A stretch of 34,500 nt of DNA from Glandiceps talaboti (GCF_964340395.1 NC_135558.1:17249771-17284270), one strand, 5' to 3'. Shown: positions 1 through 12,340, numbered from the stretch's first letter. Made by a program: numbers and translations. Notes: generated by a model from the sequence alone, not told the origin.

Positions 1-904
1 TAGTAGAAATGCGTTCATGTGTTTTCTGAATACGAAATTCATTTATTGACTCGCTAATATATATGAATATATATCATAGATGTGCTCGAACTATGTGTAT
101 AAAACTTCATGCCGTTGTCTGATGTTGATTTTAAATTAGATTTGCCGGATGACAACCGATGTTCTACGTTTTGTTGTTCTTCCTTATCATAAAATATTTC
201 AGAATAAGTAATTACACTGATCCAGCTAGAATAAATAGTATTTTTCAGATAAACTTATCTGTATAAATAATAATATGTGATACCGATTTTACGAAATAAA
301 TCGCGTAATTACGAAGAGTTCGACACTCTGTTAACCCCCCAATATCTGTTAACCCCCCAATATTCATATGTCTCGTCAGGCTATACCAGACCTGTGATTG
401 CGATTAAGTTTACGTGTGTCAATACACCGTCTACAATGTAGAATATTTAATTCCTGAACGTCTTTTATGAATACTTATTTTTGTGTCGAAACTAAACACT
501 AACTGGCAGTGGTCTACCCATAGACCCTCCTATGGTCCACTGTACACTTGGTGATCGGCACCACTAGTGCACTCCGCTGTAGGTCAAGTAGGTCAAGGAC
601 ATGTTACTACATTTCGTGCTTCGTGTATTGTTATCATCTTGCCATGTTGTAATAACACCATATAGCACTCTTTTAATCCTTAAATTTCAAAAATTTCCAA
701 GGGCGAAAGGCGGGAACCCCTCCCGTACCCACCCCTACACTGCTCTCTTGTATCCCTTGTATTTTGATTCAAATTTTACTTGGTACGTATTATCACTACC
801 TCGACCAGGGGCATGAGGCAACAATATTAATTCTGGTGAAACCCGAAAATAATAATGATGTGATACAGGTAATAAAGGCCCAAGTTAGCTATGAGTCACA
901 TTTA
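1..904. other. AT-rich intergenic sequence, no gene seen
   Basis: No open frame here has splice sites or recognisable protein content. A short direct tandem repeat built on GTTAACCCCCCAATAT lies at about 330-363. A small imperfect hairpin lies near 503-542, where CAGTGG and CCATAG pair with CTATGG and CCACTG. A partial copy of the start of the direct repeat annotated at 1241 (GAGGCAACAA and following bases) lies near 806-840. Confidence 0.6.
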
Positions 905-1056
905 CATACTTACTTCTTTATTTATAGTATATTTTAATGAACTCATTATACATGTCTACACATATTTGTTTATTTTGGGTATAAAGAATGGAATGATTAA
1001 ATCTATTATATGAATGTACTTGTACACTTTCTGGTCTTTATAAAAGATGAAAAATG
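905..1056. repeat. Dispersed direct repeat A, copy 1
   Basis: About 150 bases starting CATACTTACTTCTTTATTTA are repeated almost exactly at 1916-2070, with a few substitutions and small indels. The two copies bracket the B/B' pair, giving the order A - B - B' - A'. There is no coding content. This could be part of a degraded retroelement terminal repeat, but no terminal motif settles it. Confidence 0.8.
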
Positions 1057-1240
1057 TTTAATAATCGCAGAAAAAGTTTATATAGATATGGAAGACTCCA
1101 AAAAAGAGTAAAGAAAAAGAAAGTATACGGACGCTTAGTGGACGCTTTGTGCGCTCGCGACAGCTGACGCGCTGCGCTGCTTGGCATGCTCGAGCTCAAA
1201 CGCATTCCTTGCTTAAACCATGGAAGTATAACATGCTTAA

Positions 1241-1507
1241 ACCAAGGGCTTGAGGCAACAATTCTGGTGTCTATAACAATATTGAATAACGCCGTGAATA
1301 TTGACAACATCAACAAGTTCCGTCAAGTTCTTGTTTATCATTATATCCAGTATCTTGAATCGCTAATTAATATATAATTATAATACGCAGAGAAATACAT
1401 AACTCGATCGAATCGCGCTGAATACAAATAGAATACATACGGGACACTGCTGTGAAGTGTACCGATTGAATAGCGTCCCCAACGGTCGTAGAATTTACTT
1501 CCCTGTC
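1241..1507. repeat. Direct repeat B, copy 1
   Basis: About 267 bases starting ACCAAGGGCTTGAGGCAACA are repeated at 1645-1916 with scattered substitutions and small indels. Only fragments of open frame fall inside and they differ between copies, so I do not call a gene. Confidence 0.85.
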
Positions 1508-1644
1508 TTGTCGCGCGATCGCGAGATCGAATGATTCGAATCTTGAAATTTGAAATTCAACCTCCACGAGCTCAGCATTTGCTCAATTTTCTCAATTTGC
1601 TCATTTGCTAAAAAAGAAGGGGTAGGACACTTTGGTGTTCTTTT

Positions 1645-1916
1645 ACCAAGGGCACGAGGCAACAATTCTGGTGTCAATAACAATATTGAATAACGTGAAT
1701 ATAGACAGCATCAACAAGTTTCGTCAAGTTCTTGTTTATCATTATTTCAGTATCTTGAATCGCTAATTAATATCTAATTATAATACACAGAGAAACACAT
1801 ATATTTAACTCGATCGAATCGCACTGGAATATAAATAGAATGAAAATACGAGACGCTGCTGCGGAGTGTACCGATTGAATAGCGCCCCCAACGGTCGTAG
1901 AATTTACTTCTCTGTC
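1645..1916. repeat. Direct repeat B, copy 2
   Basis: Second copy of the 1241-1507 repeat. It runs directly into the second copy of repeat A. The 137-base spacer between the two B copies is not repeated. Confidence 0.85.
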
Positions 1917-2070
1917 ATACTTACTTCTTTATTTATAGTATATTTTAATAAACTCATTATACATGTCTACACATATTTGTTATTTTGGGTATAAGACCAG
2001 TAATGGAATGATTAAAAATATTTTATGTATGTATTTGTACACTTTCTGGTCTTTTTAAAAAAATGAAACA
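1916..2070. repeat. Dispersed direct repeat A, copy 2
   Basis: Second copy of 905-1056, directly abutting the end of B copy 2. The copies share TTTATAGTATATTTTAAT and ACACTTTCTGGTCTTT. Confidence 0.8.
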
Positions 2071-2076
2071 TTTTAC

Positions 2077-2136
2077 TTACTTAGTGGAATACCCCATTCT
2101 TGGAATTGAAGATTTCGGGGGTATTCCACTAAGTAA
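2077..2136. repeat. Perfect 19-bp-arm hairpin
   Basis: TTACTTAGTGGAATACCCC (2077-2095) is exactly reverse-complemented at 2118-2136 across a 22-base loop. It sits between the A' repeat and a possible reverse-transcriptase relic, so it could be a terminal structure of a mobile element. The stem is seen directly and its role is unknown. Confidence 0.85.
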
Positions 2137-2160
2137 ATCTTCCAAGCCCTCCCCAGGATA

Positions 2161-2403
2161 TCAAATGGTCCACCCCTTACGAGCTTTAAAACGAAAATTT
2201 AAAAGTTCGGTGTAAATCGTTATTAATTTTGACCCAAGCTTTAAGGTTATCTTTTGTTTCGTCCAATAGCATATAACAATATCATCTCTGAAAAGGTCCA
2301 AGAATATAATATTCTTATTGTGTAGTTCGAGTATTCTTTGCTCAAATTCATCGAATGTAATGCCAGCTAGACCATGATACCGCTGAACCCATACTACAAC
2401 CAT
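2161..2403 (-). pseudogene. Possible Penelope-like reverse transcriptase fragment
   Basis: An 80-codon open frame on the minus strand contains TFDEFEQRIL followed about 16 residues later by FRDDIVI. This resembles the stretch around reverse-transcriptase motif C in Penelope-like elements, where an (F/Y)EFE-like helix precedes an FRDD or YRDD active-site pair. After it, NFRFKA resembles the (I/L)KFT(F/W) segment that usually follows. The fragment covers only part of the palm domain. Neither the finger motifs upstream nor the thumb and GIY-YIG domain downstream are visible in frame, so it would be a dead remnant. The assignment comes from motif memory alone. It could be another retroelement class or a chance frame. 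Confidence 0.4.
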
Positions 2404-2518
2404 AGTTATATACTTCTAGAAATCTCCATTGAATTTAAATGTATTTTTGTAGGACGAGTGTTAATATCTTTACCACATATCTTGGTGGAGGCTTTTTGAT
2501 CCTGTGTTGGTGTACATT

Positions 2519-3055
2519 TGCTACCTTCCGTTACCTACCGCTACCTTCGCTACCCCAATTTCATTGCTTCTGCTGGAGAAAAAATCGCTACCCTCCGTTA
2601 CCTACCGCTACCTTCGCTACCACATTTCAGAGCTTCTACTGGAAAAAAAATTCGCTACCCTCCGTTACCTACCGCTAGCCTCGCTACCTTCGCTACCACA
2701 TCTCAGTGCTTTTGCTGGAAAAAAAAATATTCCGCTTCCCTCCGCTACCTTCGCTACCACATTGCAATGCTTTTCCTGGGAAAAAAATGTTGATACCCTC
2801 CGTTACATACCGCTACCTTCGACTCAGTGCTTTTGCTGGAAAAAAATATTCCGCTACCTTCCGCTACCTTCGATTCGCTACCACATTTCAATACTTTTGC
2901 TGGAAAAAATATTTCGCTACCCTCCGTTACCTACCACTATACTCGCTACCACATTTCAGTGCTTTTCAGTGCTGGAAAAAATATTCTGCTACCCTTCGTT
3001 ACCCTCCGCTACCACATTTCAGTACTTTTGCTGGAAACAATAATTCGCTACTTTT
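2519..3055. repeat. Minisatellite, units about 60-70 bp, roughly 8 copies
   Basis: The unit begins CTACCCTCCGTTACCTACCG, continues with CTACCTTCGCTACC, then ACATTTCAGTGCTTTTGCTGG and a run of A. Units vary in length through loss or gain of the CGCTACCTT sub-repeat. The array is open in several frames only because of its composition, so the long predicted peptides over it are not genes. The motif recurs at 3330-3359 as an inverted pair, CCTTCGCTAC against GTAGCGAAGG. Confidence 0.85.
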
Positions 3056-3059
3056 ACCT

Positions 3060-4514
3060 TACGCTACACCCACCGTGCGATTCGACAAGATTTTGAGAGA
3101 AAATATTGCTTTAACAGGTCACTTCATTAATAATGCAATTTGCAAACGTCACGTACTAACTGCTCAAGGTGCCATATGAATAACAATTATTCAAGTACAC
3201 AAAACATATTATATTTAAAGGATACCCCATTTTCATGTGCACAAGTAGTTCCTACGACATCTATGGAGCATTTTAATATCCCAGGCCATGTTTTGGTAAT
3301 TTGACAATCATTTTACTTTCAAATTGCTACCTTCGCTACCATCCGCTACGTAGCGAAGGCAAAAAATAAAAACAATTCAACCCCAGATTGAGCACTATAT
3401 ATTCTCTGTAGTGGGCTTCTCCTCGAACGTAATCAGATTGTGTTTTACTGAAGACAGTTTGTAGTGTACGCAACGCAACGCAATGCAATGAAAATTTCAC
3501 GATGAGGACGTTTTTTTTTTTAGAAATTATATCTTAAATGTCCTGTTTTCTGGATTCATATAACACAACTGTGGCCTGGTGGCAAATATTTCTATGAATC
3601 GTACAATACTTCAAGCGTTCGCTGAGATAAACATGCACACTAGGCGAGGCGATCAGGCTAAAAATGTAAACATGTACCAAGAAGCTAATAGTGCAGGGGC
3701 ATATGGGTTTTCGTGTGAAATGCATGTTAATTTTATGAAACATATATGGTTACGTTCATTATAGGACCACATATAAAAAAATACAAGTTGGCAATTGTTA
3801 TCTTCAAAATTAGTCTATGGGGCTAAAAATAAAATTTGGGCCAAAGTCCCTATTCTTAACCATTGGTTAGGCATTGAAAACCCATAAATCCATGATTATA
3901 GTCAACTTCCATTGATATGGCCTTAGCAACAGCCAACAATGCCAGTATGTTTTGCAAAGATAACAACAGTTTTGGTTAGTCAGGCAAAAAAATATCAAAA
4001 CATGTATGCAAATATGCCTATCAACTATCAACAAGACCATGTCCATAGCACCAGTCAGAACATAATGTATATTGTAAAGATAACAACAGTAATTGGTAGA
4101 TACATGTATATGTAAGGGCAGCCTAAATCTCTTAAATTTGGCGAAAATTTTTTAAATCAACGCCCTCTATGATAGGGTTAGGAAAACCATGAGTGCGTAT
4201 CTGAATGAAAATTATTGTTTATCGCTGAAATTTGGGCAAAGTCAATAAAACAAACAGTTCAAATGTTCCTGCTGACTTTACTTGCCATTTCTAAGTCATT
4301 CAGAATATTAAAATATGATTATGAATTGAAAGTATCACCAACAATTACTCATAAACTTATTTTTTTTTAAATTATTTTTAAGTTTTAGCAGACTCGGACC
4401 AATCATTTTAAAGTTTTTACAATGACAAACATAGAATTAAGGGCCATGTGTGGATAAACATAAACATACAGAAATGGACAATGTTACATATGCCTGGCCC
4501 ATAGCAACTTCCAA
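3060..4514. other. Non-coding stretch, no gene seen
   Basis: No frame here has both length and plausible splice sites. It contains the small CCTTCGCTAC hairpin at 3330-3359, a CGCAACGCAACGCAATGCAATG run near 3470, and two similar short segments ending AAAGATAACAACAG (about 3956 and 4076), which suggest an old local duplication. Confidence 0.55.
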
Positions 4515-4518
4515 ATGA

Positions 4519-4994
<476 letters not shown>

Positions 4995-5068
<74 letters not shown>
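4995..5068. repeat. (AT)n microsatellite, about 74 bp
   Basis: AT dinucleotide run that truncates the Penelope-like endonuclease fragment at its 3' side. Confidence 0.95.
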
Positions 5069-5243
<175 letters not shown>

Positions 5244-5338
5244 ACGGTTGCCGCCTCACACTCCAAATATCATACCAGTTGATACAGTTGTAAACTCAAA
5301 TAAACTTTATTACACACACATAACGGAAAGGACAGGAG

Positions 5339-5499
5339 CTGAAGTACAACGTGAAATGATACAGGTAGGTTGTTGCCTTGCTGGCTACACAAAAAATGAA
5401 TGTACCAAAAGGAAAAAGAGAATATAACTAACCTGAAGTACAAAGTGAAATGATACAGGTAGGTTGTTGCCTTGCTGGCTACACAAAAATGAATGTACC
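5339..5499. repeat. Short direct repeat, 2 x 67-68 bp
   Basis: CTGAAGTACAACGTGAAATG... at 5339-5406 recurs at 5433-5499 with one substitution and a one-base difference in an A run. The 26-base spacer is unique. A minus-strand AATAAA lies just beyond, near 5300, so this may be the 3' end of a degraded element transcribed leftward. Confidence 0.75.
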
Positions 5500-8400
5500 G
5501 GTAACCTGTGCGTTGGGCTTTTTATACTTGACACGGTACACCTGTCTAAAACTATTTGACTATCTAATGAAATTCATGAAGGTAAAGAAATTTACATAAG
5601 TACAAGGACAGAACGCTACATAACTAAAACAAAACCTAACACTGAATAACAAAACTACTACAGAAAACGCGTGGGCGTTCGCTGTGAAAAACACGAACAC
5701 TAGGGGGGGGGGACGCATTCCAATGTAGCTAACATTTACATAAGACGAAATGCATAGAGGTACATCTAAACAAGAATTGATATTATTGTTAGATAGATGA
5801 GAATTTTTTTTACAGATTACATGTAGGTCGTGTTTTGACAACATAATCGTGAAAACTTCAAAATTAACTTCACAAGTATCGCACGGGTCAGGGCGGACTA
5901 AGCTTTGCACTTCCATACTTACTGTACACTAGGTAGATAGCTACGTGCGATCTTGAGTTTGGTAGAAATGTCATTGATGTTCCCGTTATTTTCCTTCCGT
6001 GTTCTAATTCTTTTAAAGTATCTGTTATGGCTGTTTTATGATTGATTAAACTTGTATTTCCAAACCCAATGTCCCATCTCAGAAAACAGTCAATAAAATC
6101 ACAAACATGTGCTTCTCCGAGTTATCCCGATGTGTACGAGTACCACCCCAGCTATTTCAAAACAAACGCATAAATGCATACGTCGTGATGGGGTGAGTAC
6201 GGACTCTTGTTTGGTCTCCGCTCTGTCTCCGTGCGTATGTTTGACTACGATGTCAGTCGATGTCATTTACATGACGAGGATTATTGCTGGATAGTGCCAA
6301 AACATATGGAAACGATTTTTGAGAAATCTGGAAAGAATTTAATACGATTTCTCAACTTTCAAATTTGAATGAAACAAATATTTATGATGCCTCCATGATT
6401 GTACTTGTAGTCTTGTCAGTTCGCGTTACGTTCATCTCCACAACATGTACAGAGCTAGAGATCGTAGAGAACAGTCGACAGGTATAGGAACTAGACTAGG
6501 CAATGGTGTATGATCTATGGGTACAACATAGACAGTTGTCCTTGAAATTTGATGATCATTACAGAAATAAAAGAGTTGCCAACGTTAGATTTGTTTATGA
6601 ATTATATCACTCGTTTATCAGTATCAAATGTCGCACTAAATGTTTCAAACATGTCTTGCTTCGGGGTCATCAGAAAATTTAACTGAAAGTATGGGAATTC
6701 TTGATCGAAATATATTCAGTCATAACATCCTCAGGTTTCTGACAATTTCCAATACTTGTTACAAGAAAGGCTGCATTCCAAGAATATTTGGTTAGCTACA
6801 TGTATTACATCTGATGCCATACACGTGACACGCACGATCATTGTCCAGTTTGCACCACATGGTGTGCCTCGCCTCCTGTACACGTACTGTACGTCCATCT
6901 TGTCTGTCAGTGCTACATTTTGCTTCCTCTCTTTATTTTTCTCAGATGTTTTAAGAATTTGAAAATAGTCAGTGTCCGATCGACAAAATTTCTTTCCGTT
7001 GAAGTTTAGAAAACATTTAGTTCTACTCTACGTAAACGTCGTGTTGTTGCATCATACATCATGAGACGTTACATTGACCTCACACTTCGCTTCGCGCTTC
7101 CTTCAACGTCCGGTCCCTATGAAACTGGTTCGAAGGCTTTCGCTAGCGATAGCGTGGCCAGTCTTGTTTTACCGCGTAATCCTCAAATGTTTTCCAAATA
7201 ATAATGAATTTATTTCTTCTTCTTTTTTTTTTACACTTTGGGTATTTTACTTGCTATTAGTACTTCTGGGAAACTCATATTTAATTTTCCGACCTTAGAA
7301 TTTTTTTCAATGGTCGTCAGATTTTAGTACTTTCCTTAGCCGGTCCCACAACTAAACTGTTGTACGTGGTTATACTTATAAGTTATAGCTGGGCGTTGTG
7401 ACCGGTAGGTAACCGGCTATTATCTACATCACTGCCTACTAGGTATAGGTACGTCAACGACACAACTACTTGACAGAAAACACTTGTCGCGCGCACAAAA
7501 AGTTGTATGAAATTGTGATTTTACTAAGGAGTGTAGCAACCCAGAACGTACATCGATCAAACTGAGAAACATTTTGGTTTCATTTTATGTCATTCTATTT
7601 CAGTAACAATGTATCATTTTCACGTACCGTTCGCACATGTGAGCTTGATTTTAGGCAAAATATCGGGCAAAGAGAGTGCACACAGACTCTTTTGTTCGCT
7701 TGTATTGTTTGCATTCGGTATTTGGCATTTCGCACGTCGTTTATTTGCACCATTCACAGTGTCTTATCATGCTTTGTGTAACTTGTAAGCCTAATTGACA
7801 ACTGGCCAACGGTTTTTACTAGTCAAATTTGAAACAAATTTTGGGTCAGTTTGACGGTAAACCTGCTATATTGGCTACCAAACTTAGTTAACGTCAGTTA
7901 TTTCTACTCATGTTGCATCACTATATATTTACAAACAGTATATATGAAATATGAGAGCCATGTGAAACTTTTTCAGTGCAAAATGGGATGAAGACATGAG
8001 GGCAAAGTCAGTGCTCCTTACAGCAGTTTGAATTTCCCGCATATGCATACATTACCCATAATCCTCTTTATATAGTGGACCTTGGCCTTTAAGCATCGCC
8101 CCCCCCCCCTGTGTATGCCCATGACAAGTAAGACGCAACCTGATTGGTTGGGGAAATTTAATTCCAGAAGAAAAGAACTATGATGAAAGAATTATAAGAT
8201 TTTTAATTTCATGATAATTTAAATTTTGTGATTTAGTATGTATAGTTAAACCATTTGATACATGTAGACAGTACTTTCAAAGAAATATATTTTCCATATA
8301 AATTTGGAACATATACCTAAGGAGTGTTCTTTAATTGTTAGAACCACAGAATCATAGTCAACTTTAGTACACAGACAAATAAGGTATGTTGTAAAGAACA

Positions 8401-8515
8401 TTTGCAATAGTAAAATTATTTGAGGATGTGGACAAACTAGTGTCTGTAGCTGTTTATAGAATTAGAACTTTGCTTACCTAATTTGAATTGATGCAGCCGT
8501 TTTTTCGGAAATCGT
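5500..8515. other. 3 kb without a supportable gene
   Basis: The longest frame is a 118-codon minus-strand ORF (5560-5916). It crosses a G homopolymer (5704-5712), has no recognisable domain and ends in low-complexity hydrophobic residues. A second short plus-strand frame at about 7061-7201 (46 codons) is also unrecognised. A C-homopolymer lies near 8099-8109. I see no RNA gene or mobile-element termini here. Confidence 0.5.

Positions 8516-8548
<33 letters not shown>
8516..8548. repeat. (CA)n microsatellite
   Basis: About 16 CA dinucleotides. Confidence 0.9.
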
Positions 8549-8552
<4 letters not shown>

Positions 8553-8973
8553 TTCATCGCTATATTAAGACCTTCCTTATGGAAGGTAAAACTGACAATA
8601 TACAACGTGAAAAACAAACGCGGAAGTAAATAAAGTAGACGACCTTCTAAACTCGTGCTTGAACACGGCTTACTCGATAAATTGTCAGTGTTTGTAACGT
8701 ACACAAATGTTGTCAATGTTTTGGAATAATTCGAGATTTCTTTTGTGAATCTTCAATTTTGGATACTGGTAATATCTCTCCCGTTTCAATCGATCGTTAT
8801 TGAAATGTAACTTTTTGTTACGTCGACGGAAGCGATGCTAATGATATATTTAACAAAAAAGACGACTATTCATTCTTTACAAAGTTGGGATACAATACAC
8901 CGGATTTCTCTATTGTCTTCAGTCATCGAATGGCTCTATTGAAAGAGTTGTTATTCACATATGTATACATGTA

Positions 8974-9101
8974 CCTGCAGTATTGAAAAAAAAATCACTG
9001 TATGCTAATATTCTATGTGCTAATTAATTCTTCAATAAATGACAAATTAAATAGCATATAGCATATTAGCATATAATGATTGTTTTTTTCAATACTGCAG
9101 G
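8974..9101. repeat. 128-bp imperfect palindrome (foldback)
   Basis: CCTGCAGTATTGAAAAAAA (8974-8992) is exactly complementary to 9083-9101. The inner bases continue to pair with a few mismatches over about 50-60 bases per arm (TATGCTAATAT against ATATTAGCATA), leaving only a short loop. This is typical of a small foldback or MITE. I could not define a clean target-site duplication. Confidence 0.75.
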
Positions 9102-10504
9102 AATACATATCTTCTCTGTGATTCAGTGAAATTGGATTAACAAAAACACAAATTGAAATGAAGGTATTTTTCCTAACATCAAACCATCTCTAGATCTCTT
9201 TCGGTCATTAAAAATTCAATTAAAACGAGACAGCTAAGGAAATTCGAGTGTACGCTTATACAAACAACGTAAAAGTCTGTCTGGTCCTACAGATAAACTT
9301 TCAGTGTATACGTACAAAAAAATCGCCAACACACATTACAATATACAACACAAAGATATACACGACATTTAAGTCTGCAATGAATTTGAAATCTAAGCGA
9401 CAGAAGTCGTCTGAGTATTTCAGGAGAACCGGATCAATGCCACTCTAATAGAAGGGCAACCGTTGTCTGTCGACTGTTGGTACTAGTCCTGCTTGCAGAC
9501 GGTGCACGCGTTTCACACTCAACACCGTGACGGAGAAGGAAGGGACGACTTACTCCGTATGTAAGCAGCCTAAACAGGATAATTGTTCATCACCAAAATG
9601 GGTACTAAAACTTTTCGTTTGACCGTATCATTTTATGTGAGGAGGTATATGTCATGAACGAGCCGACTACCAATTTATTAATTAATGTTTAGCTTTTTAG
9701 AATTATTAATACAATGTTGATGATAATTTACAATAGAGTAACTTTAATATTGAACCAGGCTATTCGGATATCAAATATGATTTTCTCACTCCTACTCCAC
9801 ACTTTATCATGTATGTACCTTCAAACCAATCGGTGATCTGACACCAACATGTAGATCATATTAAATTATTATACAATCAGCCGACTTTTCTGTAATTCGG
9901 TAATGATGAAACCTTCAAGTAGCGGTCGTCTATTTCAATACGGAAAAGGCCTAAATGAAGACATTCGATCGTCAACTAATAGTTACAGAATTGAAAGTCT
10001 GTTGATGTCACGAAACAACTGGTCAGGAGTGTGTTGGTAGTTTTTCAAGGGTAGCGGAGAAAATGTCCATGTCACTACAGGAAAGAGTGTGTGGACAACA
10101 TTTTGTGAAATTGGTGAGTTCATAGACCATTGATGGATGGTCTATGTTAAAGCATATTAACAATAGAATTTGACTTTTAGTGCAAAATTCAAAATTAATC
10201 TATGAGCTTACACTCGAATTTTGTGTTACACAAACTGATAAGAGAGTCGCTTGAACCTTGGGGACCCGGTGTTGATTTTTGTGTCAGTGTTTGTCAGTTC
10301 GATATCATCACTGCTACCATCACCATCATATTTTGTGAGTGTGAGTGATAAGGTGAGATGGTACACTCAACAATTAAACAATTTCTTACAATATGTGTAA
10401 TTTTACTTTTGTATTTGGGCATGTAAAGTTCTTATTGAGTGCCCATCTCACGTTTACATCTCAAAACACACAAAACAAATTGACAATAACTGAATATTTA
10501 ATTT
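9102..10504. other. Non-coding stretch with one short hairpin
   Basis: CATAGACCAT (10121-10130) pairs perfectly with ATGGTCTATG (10137-10146) over a 6-base loop. Two exon-like fragments were considered here and not accepted. Otherwise I see nothing. Confidence 0.5.
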
Positions 10505-10616
10505 GGTCACAAAACTACGGATTGTAAAATGTGACCCTCCCCAAATATTGTAATGCAAAATATGACCCTCCCCTAAGAACAGGTTTGTAAAATGTGACCC
10601 CCCTCCCCCCGATTCC
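10505..10616. repeat. Degenerate tandem repeat, about 3 units
   Basis: GTAAAATGTGACCCTCCCC and two related units (near 10525, 10551 and 10587) sit within about 110 bases. Confidence 0.65.
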
Positions 10617-10815
10617 TCCGCCCCTCCTGCAAATACTGAAGGCTCCCTAAGGGAAATCTGTTCTCACTCATTAAATATTCTGATAATTCCGATAGATATT
10701 GTTGAATTTCCTCATACCGATGACTATTCTTCTCTCAACCTTTAGATAACTTCATTTAGAGAAAACTCATTAGAGAAACCTTGCTTTTATATGGGTCACA
10801 TATGGCCAGGCTCCG

Positions 10816-10816
<1 letters not shown>

Positions 10817-10898
<82 letters not shown>
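10817..10898. repeat. (GT)n microsatellite at the left edge of duplication copy 1
   Basis: About 41 GT units. The homology with the second copy begins exactly at the end of this run, and the second copy is likewise preceded by (GT)n ending at 17478. Confidence 0.95.
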
Positions 10899-10902
<4 letters not shown>

Positions 10903-11044
10903 TCTACTTCAGGTAGTTATTTGTTTCTTCCCATCATCAGATCTAGATATACAGCCATGTGTTTATATACTTCCCAGAGCAGTACGTGAATGCTGAAAAT
11001 ATTCTAATGTTTCCTTTTATTTACCTCTGCTTCTTTTACGTCAG

Positions 11045-11138
11045 CACTTTCGCAATTTAAAGCATTCGTATTGGAAAAGTTACGACATAAGGAAGTGGCC
11101 TCGGAAAAATCTCAGTCTGGTGGCAGATTGCTAATGAG
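11045..11138 (+). pseudogene. Duplicate exon 3 of the unnamed gene
   Basis: 94 bases between TTACGTCAG and GTGAGA. The frame reads LSQFKAFVLEKLRHKEVASE and then KSQSGGRLLM, with four amino-acid differences from copy 2. The acceptor requires one base of the previous codon, but no matching upstream exon exists in this copy because exons 1 and 2 were not duplicated. Confidence 0.65.
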
Positions 11139-11568
11139 GTGAGATTGACCGGTTATTCTGAACACTTCTTGTATCTAATGAAATAAAGGTTGTGGTGGCA
11201 CTGTTTCATTATTAGTGACATTATAATTGTTTTAAACATTATTTTGGTGAGGGCGCTGATTTGTTTTATGTGTTTTACTATGTTTTATGGAATTAAAGAA
11301 ATTCAGGGTCAAATGATGCCTAACGATGTGAAAAAGTACCTTTTATAAACAGAAAAAAAAATATATTAAAACCATTTAATTTATAATTTATTAAGTTTTG
11401 TGTTGGAATTGTTTTAACAATTGGGTTTCGGCGAAAGTTGTTGGTTTTTTACAATAAAAATGTTGAGAATTCAGTCGATGTGAACACCTTTCATGATCAG
11501 GAAAAATAAGTTCTTTTTTGCCCTCTTGGCTTGCCATTGGGAGATACACAATTTTTTTCCCTTATCAG

Positions 11569-11831
11569 AAACACAAGAAAATTCGACTCAGAGCCAGAGG
11601 AAGTCTGGGTAACTGAAACTACTTAACTCATCACGATCGCCTGATTTTTGTCGTTGGTGGCGCTCTCCTGCATACTCTTTACGGCGACCTTTTTTTGTTC
11701 ATTTATTTTTATTCGCCAAACATAAAGGATACACTTACATCACAAGAAAGAAATTCATATAGATACTTAAAAGAGAGAAAAAAATGAGAAAAGACCTTTG
11801 TGGGTTTGAAAACTGTGACTGGGGCTGGTAA
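11569..11831 (+). pseudogene. Duplicate exon 4, damaged membrane-segment exon
   Basis: Homologous to 18189-18448. Relative to copy 2 it lacks 5 bases near its start, has an in-frame TGA (GGTAACTGA) after the shift is allowed for, and is one A short in the run before the C-terminal tail (7 against 8), which creates another TGA. It also carries a 9-base insertion in the membrane-segment region that keeps frame. These lesions mean it cannot encode the membrane form. Confidence 0.65.
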
Positions 11832-11990
11832 AATAGCAAAAACAATGCTAATCATTGGCCATTACCCATTTAAACGGGTAACATGTTAAATACACAAAAG
11901 AAAATCATTGTAGTGATATCTCAAATGTGTTTTACTATGTTTTATCATTAGTAATATAATCTTTCGATTTAAAAAATATCTAATCCATAG

Positions 11991-12157
11991 TGAAAAAATG
12001 GAAGAAGAGAATCAGTTGACTGTGATTTTAAATGAACTGAAAGAAATTAAGAAGATGGTGAACGAAAATAACAAGTTACTGCGTTCGCTGAAAGAGGGAA
12101 TGGCAGAGGATAGATTAAGGGGAGCCGGAGCCGGAGCAGCCGACTTTTATGAAACAG
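11991..12157 (+). pseudogene. Duplicate exon 5, coiled-coil segment
   Basis: Follows ATCCATAG and ends ACAG before GTAAGA. It is open and encodes MEEENQLTVILNELKEIKKM and a further heptad-like stretch, with small changes from copy 2 in the Gly/Ala linker region. The exon is itself undamaged, but upstream exons are missing and the next exon is frameshifted. Confidence 0.65.
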
Positions 12158-12340
12158 GTAAGAATAGTAAAAAACTTAGTAAAATCGGCATTACTTTCAA
12201 TCCAAAAGTGAAATATTAGTAATCAACGTTTCGGTGCGTCTAGCACACATTCTTCTAACTATGACAAACACACGATTGTTAGCAAATTAACTACGCATGT
12301 CTGAATAATAGGAAAAAACAATCATGTGATCAAATAGAAA

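Noticed and set aside
2504-3179. Frames of 79-179 codons over the CTACC minisatellite
   Set aside because: Repeat translation in three frames at once, with no start, splice or domain support.
5560-5916. 118-codon minus-strand open frame
   Set aside because: Crosses a G homopolymer, shows no domain, and nothing around it looks like a gene. Some chance remains that its first 40 codons are real.
9499-9560. Exon-like 62 bases between GCTTGCAG and GTAAGC
   Set aside because: Good splice-like edges but no partner exon or recognised protein.
10064-10114. Possible first exon MSMSLQERVCGQHFVKL before GTGAGT, upstream of duplicate copy 1
   Set aside because: It ends in phase 0, while exon 3 of copy 1 needs an upstream exon ending in phase 1. 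No other partner exon is visible.
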